From Halictus rubicundus (lineage: Eukaryota; Arthropoda; Insecta; Hymenoptera; Halictidae): 64,000 nt of DNA. The position numbers were made by a program, and so were the translations under genes. The notes under the pieces were generated by a model. That model was not told the origin of the DNA and did not search any database. It saw nothing but the letters and a program-made list of their open reading frames with translations. Where the stretch lies: assembly GCF_050948215.1 (NCBI RefSeq), contig NC_135152.1:3134310-3198309 (forward strand), in the 5' to 3' direction. Positions within the stretch are counted from its first letter, which is position 1; each line of letters starts with the position of its first letter. This document shows positions 37,572 through 49,184 of this stretch, one piece after another.

Positions 37572-39664
37572 CGCGAACGTTTCGACACGCTGCTCCCTCG
37601 GAATACCATTCACACCCAGGCGCATTCATAAGCAGTCGGAACAAGGCGAATACTTTCCGCGAAACTATGGACGGGCCCGCCTACGAGGTCGCCGTTCCCT
37701 TTGCCGACTACGAGCAACAAGCAACGAGCAACGAGCAACGAGCTGCGTGCTATGCGCTGGGAGTCTCGCGAGCTGCTAGAGAGGAGGAGAACGGCCGGCC
37801 CCGAGAATCCGAGCTGGAAAGAAACGCGGCGCGGCTACGCTCGACGTGTCGGCGTCGACGTCGACCATCTACGTTCGCGATTGGGTTTGCGTTTCGGACG
37901 TCGTCACGAGCGGAAAGGTGGCGGCCGTGTCCGGGGGCGACTTTCTCGCGCGCAACTTTCTACACCGGTAAATTTCATTCACTACTCCTCGGCCCGTGCC
38001 AACTCGCCTCTATGAAAGCGTAGTGTGACTCAATCCGCGCGACGAGTCACGCTCCGTGGATCCTCGATCGCGTTTCCTCCGAGACCCACACCCACGTCGA
38101 CTGACCCTTCGCGCTCGAAGATTCTTCAACTTCGGAACCCGAACATGCTTTCTCTAATCCACCACATTTCCATTGTACGTGCTGGTCATTTTTAGCAATC
38201 CGTTGAATGCAAACGGAATTACGGAATGGCTACTTTTAGTGGCGCCTCAACGTGCAACGGGTTAAACGAGGGTTATCGCCGGTGGAGTTCCAGGTCGGCA
38301 CGAATACACTTTTAAACGACGTTTCCGAAACGAACGTGGAACAGAGAAAACCAGCCTCCATCTCCGGTGTCCCGTGTCCCGTGCACCGTGTACCGTGCAA
38401 CCCTCGCAGCCGTGAAACCTTTTGTACGCGTTCGCCCTCGACCGGTCTGCACGCGTATTAGATTCCAGTCGAGACAATAGGGAGAAACCGGAAGCAGCTA
38501 CAAGGCGCATCGATTCACGAGAGACTGGAAGACCGGTAGTATAATAGGAAACGGTTGGCTCATCGGAGGACTTCCTATTTACTCGGAATCCTTTCGCTCG
38601 AACACCGATAATATGCCGTTCAAATAAGTTTCATCTTTTTCTCTGTGTCTCGATATTTGCAAATCCTCAAGACACGAACACCGACGACGGTGGCGGAGAA
38701 GAGCCTATCGGAATTTCCTATTGGCTATCGATACGCTGCGAATTTATGCGCAAGATAGTAATTTTCTTATAATTGAAATGAAGCGAATATAATCTGTCCT
38801 CCTGTTTGAAATGCATAAAGGTCCACCACAATTTACTACTACTATTGCTAATGGTAATACTAAAACTACGGGTCCTAATGCAAAATAAAAATTGTCTGCG
38901 GAAGATAAATAAAATGTCTCTCTCCCCCTTTAAAGATTACAGAAACTTGCACACAGTATTATACATTGATACCCCCTAATGGCTTCGCTGTCGTAAATTG
39001 CATCTACTCGTTTTTGTGATAAATGCGTGAAATCCGCAGTCTAGTGGTAACAACAACGACGATGAAAATAACGTTAGATACTCGTCGCGGAACATTTGCC
39101 GTCGCAGCGCAGCGACACGGTCCGACAAGGCTGTCCCGCGACAACCGTCCCAGTCACCGTGTATACACAGCTGAACCCGGGCCTTTATGAATGGGATCGA
39201 GTTCGCGATGTTCAGACCGATCGCCGGCAGCATAAAGAGACGCTGTGTTCGCGTAAGTGGAGTGCCACTTGGCAGTAGTTCCGATAAGAGCGCGAGCACA
39301 CGTCGAACGCATCCCTGTTACATCCGGAAGCGTTTCCCTCGAACAAATGGACTTCCAGTGTACCGATTCGGTAGCGATTCTCTGGTCGGGAATGCCGCGG
39401 TGAGTCGAAACCTGTGTCGCAGTGTACGTTCCCAAGAGGAAAAACAAACCCCGAATTCGGAATTGCGCTATGCGAGAGCGTAGCTTCCCGTTGCATGCGT
39501 GCCGCGCGCTAGCGGGGAATGCAACGAGGAAATTTTCACGGGGAGGACACGTTTCTACTCGGTCGGTAATTGTCAAATTATCGGTAAAACGCGTATAGAA
39601 TACGGACGTATCAAGTAGTCCTCGCGGTAGATTAGTGAACGCCGAAGAATAAAAGGACACTCAC

Positions 39665-40019
39665 CGTTTCGACTAGGGGGCCGTGGGGGCGCAGGATAGT
39701 GGGGCGGCGTCAAGGGTGGCGGCTGCGGCGACACTCGCGCAGACGAGGAGGTCGTTGAGCCTCGGAACGCCGGTCTAAGCGTCGTCGACGTGGTAGTCGT
39801 CGTAGCCGCCGTCGCTGTCAGCGAGAACGTGGTGGCGGCTGTAGTGCTGGCGTTGATGTTAGTGTTGGCGGTGGTGGCGGTGGCGGTGGCGATGCGCTGC
39901 TGGCCGCTGTACCTCGAGGCGGTGATGCTCGGGTTGTTGGACGGCCAGGGCGGGCGCCGCGGGGGCAGCACCGGGGGCGGCTCGTAGTCCAAGGTATCCA
40001 CACTTTCGGCACTTCCGTT
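39665..40019 (-). CDS. sty: Candidate upstream coding exon of sprouty (proline-rich N terminus)
   Basis: A minus-strand open frame of 118 codons ends at a consensus donor (AAACG before GTGAGT, intron from 39664). The exon leaves one base (G), and the acceptor at 11429 begins GT GGG GAT, so splicing keeps frame and gives SRN-GGD. The fly Sprouty N terminus, from memory, contains RRNGGD, which supports the join. The peptide is proline-rich (PPPVLPPRRPPW, PAPPRPPSR; possible SH3-binding sites) with an Ala/Thr-rich middle. The stop at 40020-40022 bounds the frame, and no ATG lies between it and the donor. Translation must therefore start in an exon further right, at a non-AUG codon, or downstream at 10827 with this exon as 5' UTR. 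Upstream AG dinucleotides lack a pyrimidine tract, so the right border is unresolved. Low complexity lowers confidence. Confidence 0.5.
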
Positions 40020-40637
40020 TCACCTGTACCCTGGCACCGCGAACTTCCTCTCTATCTCGTGGTTGTCTCCCGTTTCTCTCTATTCGACTGCTTCCTGATT
40101 TTACCTGTCCACCCGTGGCTTCAACGTTGCCGCGCGCACACAAACTCATCCAACGCTTCCTATACGTTTCCTCGTTTCGCGCGACGAGCAGACGACGACG
40201 ACAAGACAAGCTTTTCTCACTGATATTTCACTCAAGAGAGGGTGACACCGCTCGCGGAGAATATAAACAGAGATTTGTTTCTCTCTCTCTCTCTCTCTCT
40301 CTCCCTCTCCCGCCGACTCCGGTCGCTTCCTCACTTGGCTCGCACTGGTCACCGGTCACCGGTCACACAACACACGTAAACACAACGCTCGAGTTACATG
40401 CATGCGTTACATGTACCGTCGAAGCGTAGCAAGTCGACGCGTTTTAGCGAAACAAAACGGAACGGAACGGAACGCAACTGGTATGAACCGTGGAACAAGA
40501 AACTCCTGTGGTTGATAATCCTGACGGCGAGGCGGAGCACGGGGCCGAGGAACGCGAGAGGCCGCACCGGAGCACGGTGTGGCTCGACTACTCGCCGTGT
40601 ACGAGAACCCGGTCGAGAAAAACACGAGGCACGATGC

Positions 40638-40790
40638 GAGACGAGATGGGAAGACGCGAGGTTAGGCGAGGTGAGACGAGGCAAGGCGAGGCAAGTCAAG
40701 GCAAGATGGGGACGGGCTGGGACGGGACGGGACGGGATGAGACGAGATCAGACGAGACGAGACGAGTCGAGACGAGACAGAAGGACAAGA
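40638..40790. repeat. Degenerate GAGAC/GAGGC/GGGAC pentamer tract
   Basis: About 150 bp of diverged 5-bp units on the plus strand, the longest member of this satellite type in the window, about 620 bp upstream of the candidate sprouty exon. Confidence 0.75.
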
Positions 40791-40865
40791 TCGGTGAACA
40801 CACACCGCGGCTTCTTCTCGCGCACTGGCCACACACAGGGCTCTTTCTCGTCTCGTGGCAACGAA

Positions 40866-40904
40866 TGCTGCTGCTGCTGCTGCTAGTGCTGCTGCTGCTG
40901 CTGC
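40866..40904. repeat. (CTG)n trinucleotide repeat
   Basis: About twelve CTG units with one interruption (CTAGTG). On the minus strand it reads CAG, but no surrounding coding exon was found. Confidence 0.85.
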
Positions 40905-41958
40905 CTGCTTGCTTACTCTGTTCCTACTCGGTATATCCCTCTTTCTCTCTCTCACTCTTCTTCCTTTCTCTCTTGTATCCGCTATGGGATGCGTACGACG
41001 AGTCAGAGCGAGAAACACGCAGGCTTACCGACAGAGAGAGGAAACGGAGGACCGAACCGCGGCGGGAGACCGAGAGAGAGAGAGAGAGAAAGAGAGAAAG
41101 AGTGAGAGCGCGAGAGAAAGAGAACCGACTGAATCTCGCGTAGGCTGTCTGCCAGTAAACAGGCTCCTTCATTCACTGCTTATTTTATACGGGCGGCCCC
41201 CTATATGCTCCACAGAAATAGCCACTTCTCGGTCTGTCCTTGTCGCGCGCACATGCCACGGCCGGATATATGCTCCCGCTGGTGCCGTCGGCGTCGTCGT
41301 CGTCGTCGACGACGTACCCGTCGCCGTTGCCGTTGCTCTCCACCGGCACACGGATCTCCTTCTTCTTCTTCTTCTTCTTCCTCCTTCTCTATCTCTCGGT
41401 TCCTCTCTCTCTGTCCCACCGCCGCCTCCTCGTTCGTGGATCCCCTTTCTCTCGCACTCTCGCATTCGTGTCACGCGGCTCGCACCTCCGACAACAGTAC
41501 TGCCCTCCGTGGAAAAGCGAAGAGTAGGAGGCCCACACCGGCGTTCTCCTTCTGGCGCATCCTTCTCTCTTTCTCTCTCGGTCCCGCTCGCGCTCTCTTT
41601 CTCTCGCCCCTCTCGGCCCGGTCTGTCTGTCTCTGGTGCGTGAACGCGTTCCTCTTGTTCCTTGTTCCTGTTCCTGTTCCTGTTCCCCTTCTTCGGACGT
41701 ACGCTTCGCAGAACCGGATACGCACGGCTTCTTTTATTTCGCTCTCCGTTATTTTTCGAAGCGAGACATCTCGGCCTCACGAATCTCGTGTCACTGTCTG
41801 CTGCGCGGCACACACACGCACAACACCCCGGAGGAAACAACAGGTGCGTGATATCGGTAACCGGTGTCGCAGCACTGGCTACGTTCGGCTGTTACAGTCA
41901 CCGGAAGAAAGAACACGCACGGACGACTTTCTCGCGACAGTCACCGGTGTTACCGTCC

Positions 41959-41960
<2 letters not shown>

Positions 41961-41998
<38 letters not shown>

Positions 41999-41999
41999 C
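41961..41999. repeat. (TTGTCG)n hexamer repeat
   Basis: Six tandem GTTGTC units. It lies within a long plus-strand open frame that I regard as an artefact of this repeat. Confidence 0.85.
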
Positions 42000-44775
42000 C
42001 AGGGAACTGCCTCCTCGAAAGGTCCGAAAACACCGGATCGACGGAAATCTCTTCAGGCACACACTCGACAAATCCCGAAGGAATAGCTAATTAACGACGC
42101 GATCGACTCGCGGGCACGACGATGTGTCTCGATCGATCGGACGCTCGGCACTCCCGCGAACAACGAACGGATCCGTTGCGCGCGCGTGTGTTTCCAGTTA
42201 CGCGCCCCGTAGTGCTCTCACTCGAGTTCACTGGTTTTCTCGAATGGCAAGCCTTCGCTCGTTCTCTCTCCCCTCCCTCGCGATCGCTCCGGTGAACACG
42301 GCGCAACTCACGTTCGCGAAACCCGCGCACAACCAACACCACGTACACACACGTTCGCTGCCCCGTACACGCACACCGAACGATCCGGGTTTCGTGTGGC
42401 GCGCGCACGGTCTGGTCTCTCCTCTCTCGCGTTAAGCGGAAAGAGAGTTCGAACGAGTCGGCTGGAAGCAAGAAAAAAAGAGACGAAACGACGGGACAGC
42501 CGGCTGGGGGATATACAGGGGAACCGAGAGTCGAAGGAGTGGGGTGAAACGGAGAGAGAGCGCGAACGAAGACGGATCAGAGAAAGAGACCGAGCGAGAA
42601 AAGAAACAGGAAAGAAGAAAGGTGGAGGAAGGAAGAAAGACGGATAGAGAGGGTGGGAGCAACGATCATCGCGCGCGCGCGCGCGGGAGAGAGAGAGAGA
42701 GAGAGACGAAAAAGTTCAGCTGGCCTCGGCGGCCATGCCAGTGTAGATCGTGCGAGAGCAGCCCAGGCGCGTACTATCCGACCAACGGGGCCACCAGTCA
42801 ATCGGTGCACGCCTTCTCTCTTTTCTTGTCTTTTCCCTCTTCCTCCCTCTTCTTTTTCCTGTTCGATTCCCCCTCGTCTCCCGATCACTCGTCTCTTCGC
42901 CGACGTACTCCCATGGGAGTCACAATAATATCACCCACACAACACGATCCTCCTCTCGGCGGTGTTCCTCTCTCGACGGATGCGATTCTAACCTCTCTCC
43001 GCCCTGTCTACCCGTGGTGCGTGTCGCCCGTTGTTCGTTCCCCGTCGCGTTCACGTTAGCGCGTGTCGCCGTGCCGATCGACGGACGGATCGATCACGGT
43101 TCATGATGTGTATCCATCGGTTCTCGTCGGTTTCGGTCTCGTCGCCAACACACACACGTTCGATCGGTCTCGGAGGCAACGCGTTAGTTGGCACGAGCGA
43201 GTGTCGCGCACATTCGAGACGCGATCGAATGAACGCGTTTCCTCGCGGCTCGGGATAACTGTCCCTCGGCAGCGAGTCTCCCTTTTTTTTTCAATTTTTC
43301 TCGCGGGACGGGAGTTTGCGGAGGCTGGTGGGGGCGGGGGTGGGGGAGGGATTCCTCTCTCGCGTGCGGCAAAACAGAAGGAACCGAGCAACAACGCGCG
43401 CGCACTCGCGAGACCCTCTCTTTCTCTTTCTCTCTCTCTCTCTTTGTGTATATTTTATTCGGCAACGTGTTCGCGGTGCTCGCCTCCCTCTTTTCTTTTT
43501 CTTTGCTACCGTGAGGATCGTATACCGTTCATTCGTTTGTAACGAGAACGGTTCTGCGTGTCGTGGTCTCTCGTTTGGAGCTCGAGACCAGCTACGCTCG
43601 ACGCTGTTGTGGCGTTCTAGACTCTCCGCTCGTTACAAACAGCGCGTCGAGGAGCAGCGGCCTGTCGTATCCGTGGGTGGGGTGCTCGAACCGCGCATGC
43701 GCTCTCGATCTCCGCACCGAACTTGCTTGCATATGCGCGCGTTCGGTCGCTCGCACGCGCGCACGCACGCACACACCGTTTCGGGGCCGAGCCTCGACGA
43801 GCCGGGCACGTAAATGCGCGGGTGCGGACGCGAGCAGACGAGAACGGACGAACTCGCACACACGCAAACCCACGCCGCAACCTCATCGCCGCGAAAGCAC
43901 CGTGACGCCCCTCTCCCCCCACCCTCCGCCCCGTGAAACTCCGCTTTCTGCCCTTTCCCCTCCGCGCCGCGCCATCGTATACCGTACCCCGCGAGTCAGA
44001 CGCGATACTTCATTCATGCTCGTATTGTGCGACCAGGGCTGCTTCTGTTTGCTCGGGCCCCACGCGCTTTTCGCAAATTTTTCACAGCGACACGCGTGCA
44101 TATTCTCGCTCAACGCCTTCGTTCGATCGCACGAAATATCTGTAGAAAATGTATTTCTTAACCTGTACACGCATTAACCGTATTATACCTCGTTCCTTAT
44201 GGACGGATATACGACGGAGTAATACGAATTTCCTTACACGTTTTCCGTGGTTTGCCACGGAACGCTAACTCGAAGCTTGTTATCGTTTTACGAAGTATCG
44301 TTGCTTGCGAATCGCAAATATGCGTTTGCGGCACACCGTGGAATGGTGCTGCGGGTTTCTAGGCACACACGCTGGAACATTTCCATGGAGTTGGACGCGG
44401 ACGAGGATCGTTTAAATTGTTTCGTGGATTTACAGGAAGTCTGCCGGGTTTCCGTGGAAGATGTTACGAGAGTAAGAAAAGGGGCCAACGTGTCCCCGTA
44501 GCGGAAGGGAGTTTTATTCATTGAAGGATGGTTACGCGAATGACGACGGTCGCGTTCTCTCTTCGCTCGGCCGTTCGCGGGGCGCTTGAAAAATCTTCGT
44601 TCAGGTGATCGAACGTCGTAAAACCGATACACCCCACCCCTCTGTGTGTACTACGGGCTCTCCCACATGTCGGAGAGACTCGGTTCTCTTCGTAAATGTC
44701 CGCCGACTACATCCTCTTTCGTCTTCGTCTCGCCCGCGCTACATACCGTGCCACGGTCTTCTTCTCTTTCGCTCG

Positions 44776-44777
<2 letters not shown>

Positions 44778-44820
<43 letters not shown>
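44778..44820. repeat. (CT)n microsatellite, about 21 units
   Basis: Long CT tract in the intergenic region. Confidence 0.88.
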
Positions 44821-44824
<4 letters not shown>

Positions 44825-47205
44825 CCCTCATGGCGAGCCTCTCTCTGTGTACACACGTTATTTATGTGGCCGTGTGTGCGTGTTCCTCCTCCCACTCTCT
44901 GTCGTGAGCCAGACAGTGAGCATAAACCAGGCTGTCCTCGTCACTTCCAGTCTTCCCCGCTCTCTCATTCTCTCTTTCGTACTTTTTCTTTCTCTTTCTC
45001 TTGCTCGTTCTCATTCTCTCCGGTTCACATGCGCGCACAGACACGTACGTGGATCGAATCGAGCCGCACCAGTTCTGCTATTAATCGGACACGCAAGTCC
45101 TCGGAATCACGAGCGGGATATTGTCGAGATAAATCGACGAGACTCCTGCAAATAAAATTACCATAAATACGCGGTTGGTTGCATCACGTCGCGCTCTTTC
45201 CGCCCAACCGGACCGAGCGGTTGCTCTCTCGAGCTCCGACGCGTTGCTGGCCCCGAATCGACCACGAGATCGTCGACAATTTCCCGCTCTCCCGATCCTT
45301 TTCTACACGCTGCACGCTCGGATCGTCGGCGATACTCGGATCAACAGGGGTGCGTCATGGTAATTGCGGTGGCATCAAAACGATCGGTTGGATCGTTGCG
45401 CAACCGCATCGGGATTTCGAAATTTCAACCGAAGAGGGTGCACCTATACTCGTTTGGTTTCGAACGATTAAAAAATCTTTTCCGGTTCGAAGGTATTAGG
45501 ATCGTTTCGAAGCGTTTTTCCAGGGAACATCGCCGGTGTATCGAACGATCGATGAAATATTCATCGCGTTTACTTTTACGCTTCGCGCACTCCATAGTTT
45601 TTCTCTAGCACGCGTATAAGGTGTGCTATGTCTCTCTTTTTCTTGGTCGACGCAGTTCGCGAGCACCTAGAATCATGTGTTATACACGCTTGACAGAGTC
45701 GCCCCCGAGATATATCACTGTGCCTCGCGGTTTTCTTGCCTATCTTTGCCCAACGATCCTTCCTCGTAGTATTTTTTCCATCGCGAGCATGCGAATGAGT
45801 AACCTTTCGAACATAAAACGAGCACGCTATCTCCCGCACGCACTCGTGTATCTGATGGGCGCGAAAACAATGTAACATAATGTTCGCCGCGTGCCGGTTC
45901 TACTGTCTATAGTATACATGTGGTGTACGTATAGTATACAGGGTGAACACACCACGACTCGATCACCTTGAAGAAATTCTTCGTTGAAAGGTGTACAAAC
46001 AATTGTCGCGTATAGAAAAGTTGCGTGATCTCGAAGGGCGCGATGCACGCGCGCTCTCTTTTATGGACGAGATCCGAGGTTTCGTCGATGGTCGTAACAG
46101 CTGTTCGCTCTTCTTCAGCCGCACAACATGCGGGTCCTGCCAATAGGCATTTCCCTCCGGTACGCTGTTGCGCCTACCACAATGGTAATGCAAATACGAA
46201 ACTCTTTTATCCTAAACCCGACGAACACGGCGCTAAAGGGAAAAGAAAAATTCGTCAAAAAGATTACTACCTGTTTGTTCGAGACTCGCCAAAAGTACGC
46301 GGCGCGGCGCGTACAGCGGATGTTTCAGGTGTACCTGTAAACGACAAGCGCTGCGAAATAAACGAATGTTCCACGGCTACGGAAACCTTGAATGTTTCTT
46401 CGAACGACTGTGCGTATGCACGCTTAGGGAACACGATTCGTGGCACCGCTTTATTAGACCAGTCCGGGTATGAGTATGTTCGAGTACGAGTCCAGTCGCT
46501 TTTCTAGATCACGTCCCATTGCTGCTCGCGCGTATCATTTACCGGTTTTTCCGATCCCGTGCGATCCCCCGAGCCGGATATTACGGCCGCAGTGCGAACG
46601 GGCGAATTTTTGTCGAGGCGTTGTCTCTCAACACCAAGCCAAGAGTATCGGTCACATTTCTACTGGAACAAAAATCACCGTGCGCGAGCATGGACGAATG
46701 CATATTGCCGTCTCTCACAAATCGTCACGCTAGGGAGACTCCTTAAACAAATTGGATAACGAGCTAAGAAGGAGAATCGCTGTTAATGGGACGTGAAGCG
46801 ACGAATTTATAATAATCGAAATACGCGCACCGCGGGCGTGGCGATGCGAATCGCGTGCACCACTTCCCTCGGAAGGATATCCGGTGTGGAAACGCTTCGT
46901 CCTACTACTCTCTCCCTCTTCATCTTTCTCTTTTCCGCTCTATCCCCCCTGACCCCTTCCTCTGAGCCACCACTCGTCCCTCCTACGTTCGATGATCACC
47001 TTTCGCAGCGTAGTAAATATGTAGCACGTCTCGGCGTATTCTTGTTTCGGCGAGCGTATGCACGTCCCACGATTTTCGCCGACACATGCGGGCCCATTAA
47101 CGGTCCCAGTCCTCCTTCTATGCACGACGGAAACGAGACTCCCGTTCGAGGAACGGAATTACGTGGGGATGCGATCGGCGAGCATCGACAGCACCGAATT
47201 CTACC

Positions 47206-47207
<2 letters not shown>

Positions 47208-47239
<32 letters not shown>
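47208..47239. repeat. (GA)n microsatellite
   Basis: About sixteen GA units, one of the minority of dinucleotide tracts with GA on the plus strand. Confidence 0.88.
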
Positions 47240-47241
<2 letters not shown>

Positions 47242-49143
47242 CTCTGAAAATGGCCTATTCCCGGAATAAGAGGAGAGGCACTCGCGTTGCCAACAATAAG
47301 GAGAGCGTACCCGACGGTGACAGACGAGGCCGGATCGGGGAAAGAGGAGCAACAATGTAGAGCGGAGAAAAGCGGAGCAAGGGTGGGAACAGCGTTGCGA
47401 AAACGAGGGTAACTTTCGCCGTCGTGGTTCCACGAGCATGCCCGTGGCTGTTGGCTCCTCCAGCTCCTGGTCGCGCGGCCGTCCGACCGACCGCCTTACT
47501 TAATTAGACAATTAACCCTTGCAGACGCTGAAACCAATGGCGCAGAAAACGTCCGCGGCCGGAGTTAGGCGGGAACCAACCGCCTGCCTCTTTCGTTCTG
47601 TTGGTTTGTCTTCGGCACGCGGTCGCAACTCGCAACACTTCGGAACAACTGTTTGGAATTCCTGCTAGACGATAAACTCTGCGAGCTGGTCGATCGTTAT
47701 CGGAATAATCACCGAGCCTGGAAACAGTGGATTTCAGGAGGACAGTTATCGAGCCCGTTCGCCTACCCCTTGAAACCACGCGTCGCGATATCGCGGACAA
47801 ATTGGACGCATTGAGGGTGCACCCTAATGGCTAGTTATCGAGCAGCTGCCGTGTCTCCGTCGTAACTACCTTTTCTGTCGTAGACACGATTCCGTTTCGT
47901 TTTCCTCGGGCTCGACGCGGTTTGACGCGGTTTAACGCGGCGGGGTTCAAGTTCAATTGAAACCAATTCCTGTCCCAAGCTAGGAAGTTGGGTCACGGCG
48001 GGTGCCTTCACCGCGTTTTCTTCTCACGGTATCGTTTACGCGGAGGCACCGTATCGAGACGCGCGGCGTCGCGTCCTCGGCCGCATCTAAATAGGCCGCC
48101 TGAAATCGCCACAGGCTGAGAAACACTGGTTTAGCCTATATTTAAACGCGCGGCACGCCGCGTATCTTAAGCGCGTTCATTAATGCGCTTACGTGTGTGC
48201 ACGCCCGTTTAACCTTACGCCTGTTTACAGTCCTCTCGCTTGGACGATTTGTAACCTACGACATACTGAGACACATTTCTGCCTCTCGAGGCTGGCCTTG
48301 ATTAAACTGTTCTCTGCGTTCGAACGCGACTACCAGAAACCAGAAACCAGAACCGCTGCGTTCGCGGCAGCCCGCTTCGCCGATTCTCGTTGCGTTGCGT
48401 TGCGTTTCATCGCGCGTGGATCATCCCGCGAGACGATGTTCTGATCTCGTCGAAATCGAGAGGAACTCTTCGTCGCCAATACCGACAACGAGATCCTCTC
48501 GCGGAAACCGCCGCGGCTAGCCGCTAACTAGATCGACGGTATGTTTCTACGGCAGCTCTACTAACCCTTCGGCCCCTACCGAACCTCGAACCCTTTGCAC
48601 AGCTGCCCGTTGCGGTTTTCGTTGTATCGCCGCTGAAAAGCTGCTGGAACAGTGGTCCGTCTCGAACGAAGCGAGAAAGAGAACCAAAAAGGAAAGAAAC
48701 TCTGCCGGCGAGCCAGCGAGCCATCACCGCGCAACCGTATTCGTATTCTTATTTCTCGGTTACTTTGCTAATCACCGATGCGCAATAAACCCGATAATAT
48801 TGGTATACTATGTGTGCCGACGATAACGCGAACCGTTCGCGCGAACGGATGATTTACTCCTTGCAAACGCGCGGACCGCAGCTGCGGATTCGGAGTCTTT
48901 GCGATGCCGCGGGCCCAATGTGTGGACAACGATAAGATTCTCCGTATTGTCAAACACGGTGTTTTATTAGGCGTGCCGATTGGCAATTCGACGCACTTGC
49001 GGTCCGCTGCCCGGTCGAACGAGAAACGAGTTGTTCGATAATCGCACCGCGTAACACATACTTTCTGCTACTCTTTGAGCCCTGGCGTCGAGAAGTCAGC
49101 GAATCGCTTATCGACACACCTGAGCTATAGGCGGAAATGAATA

Positions 49144-49184
<41 letters not shown>
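49144..49184. repeat. (CT)n microsatellite
   Basis: CT tract of about 40 bp with single T insertions. Confidence 0.85.

Larger units (their letters stand above)
11430..39664 (-). other. Putative 28.2-kb sprouty intron
   Basis: On the minus strand the intron would start GTGAGT at 39664 and end TTTTCAG at 11430, both good consensus sites, and both exon ends are in phase 1/1. No other gene is recognised inside. Stretches 11.5-23.7 kb, 28.2-36.5 kb and 37.1-39.6 kb are ordinary GC-rich sequence with microsatellites; 23.7-28 kb and 36.6-37.1 kb hold mobile elements listed separately. The longest open frames (for example 22947-23678 minus and 14791-15330 minus) show no family signature and are judged chance. 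The intron's reality depends on the upstream exon call. Confidence 0.55.

Noticed and set aside
38195..38266. Possible further TTAA element ending GTGCAACGGGTTAAAC
   Set aside because: The right tip resembles the TTAACCC-type ends, but no left TTAA border or inverted partner was convincing.
41205..42086. 293-codon plus-strand frame and the overlapping 223-codon minus-strand frame
   Set aside because: Both are built from CTT, GTC and GTTGTC repeats, read openly in several phases at once, and encode homopolymer runs.
46025..46507. 160-codon plus-strand frame with ordinary amino-acid composition
   Set aside because: No family motif, no homology I recognise and no splice or promoter context; left uncalled, but it is the least repeat-driven of the rejected frames.
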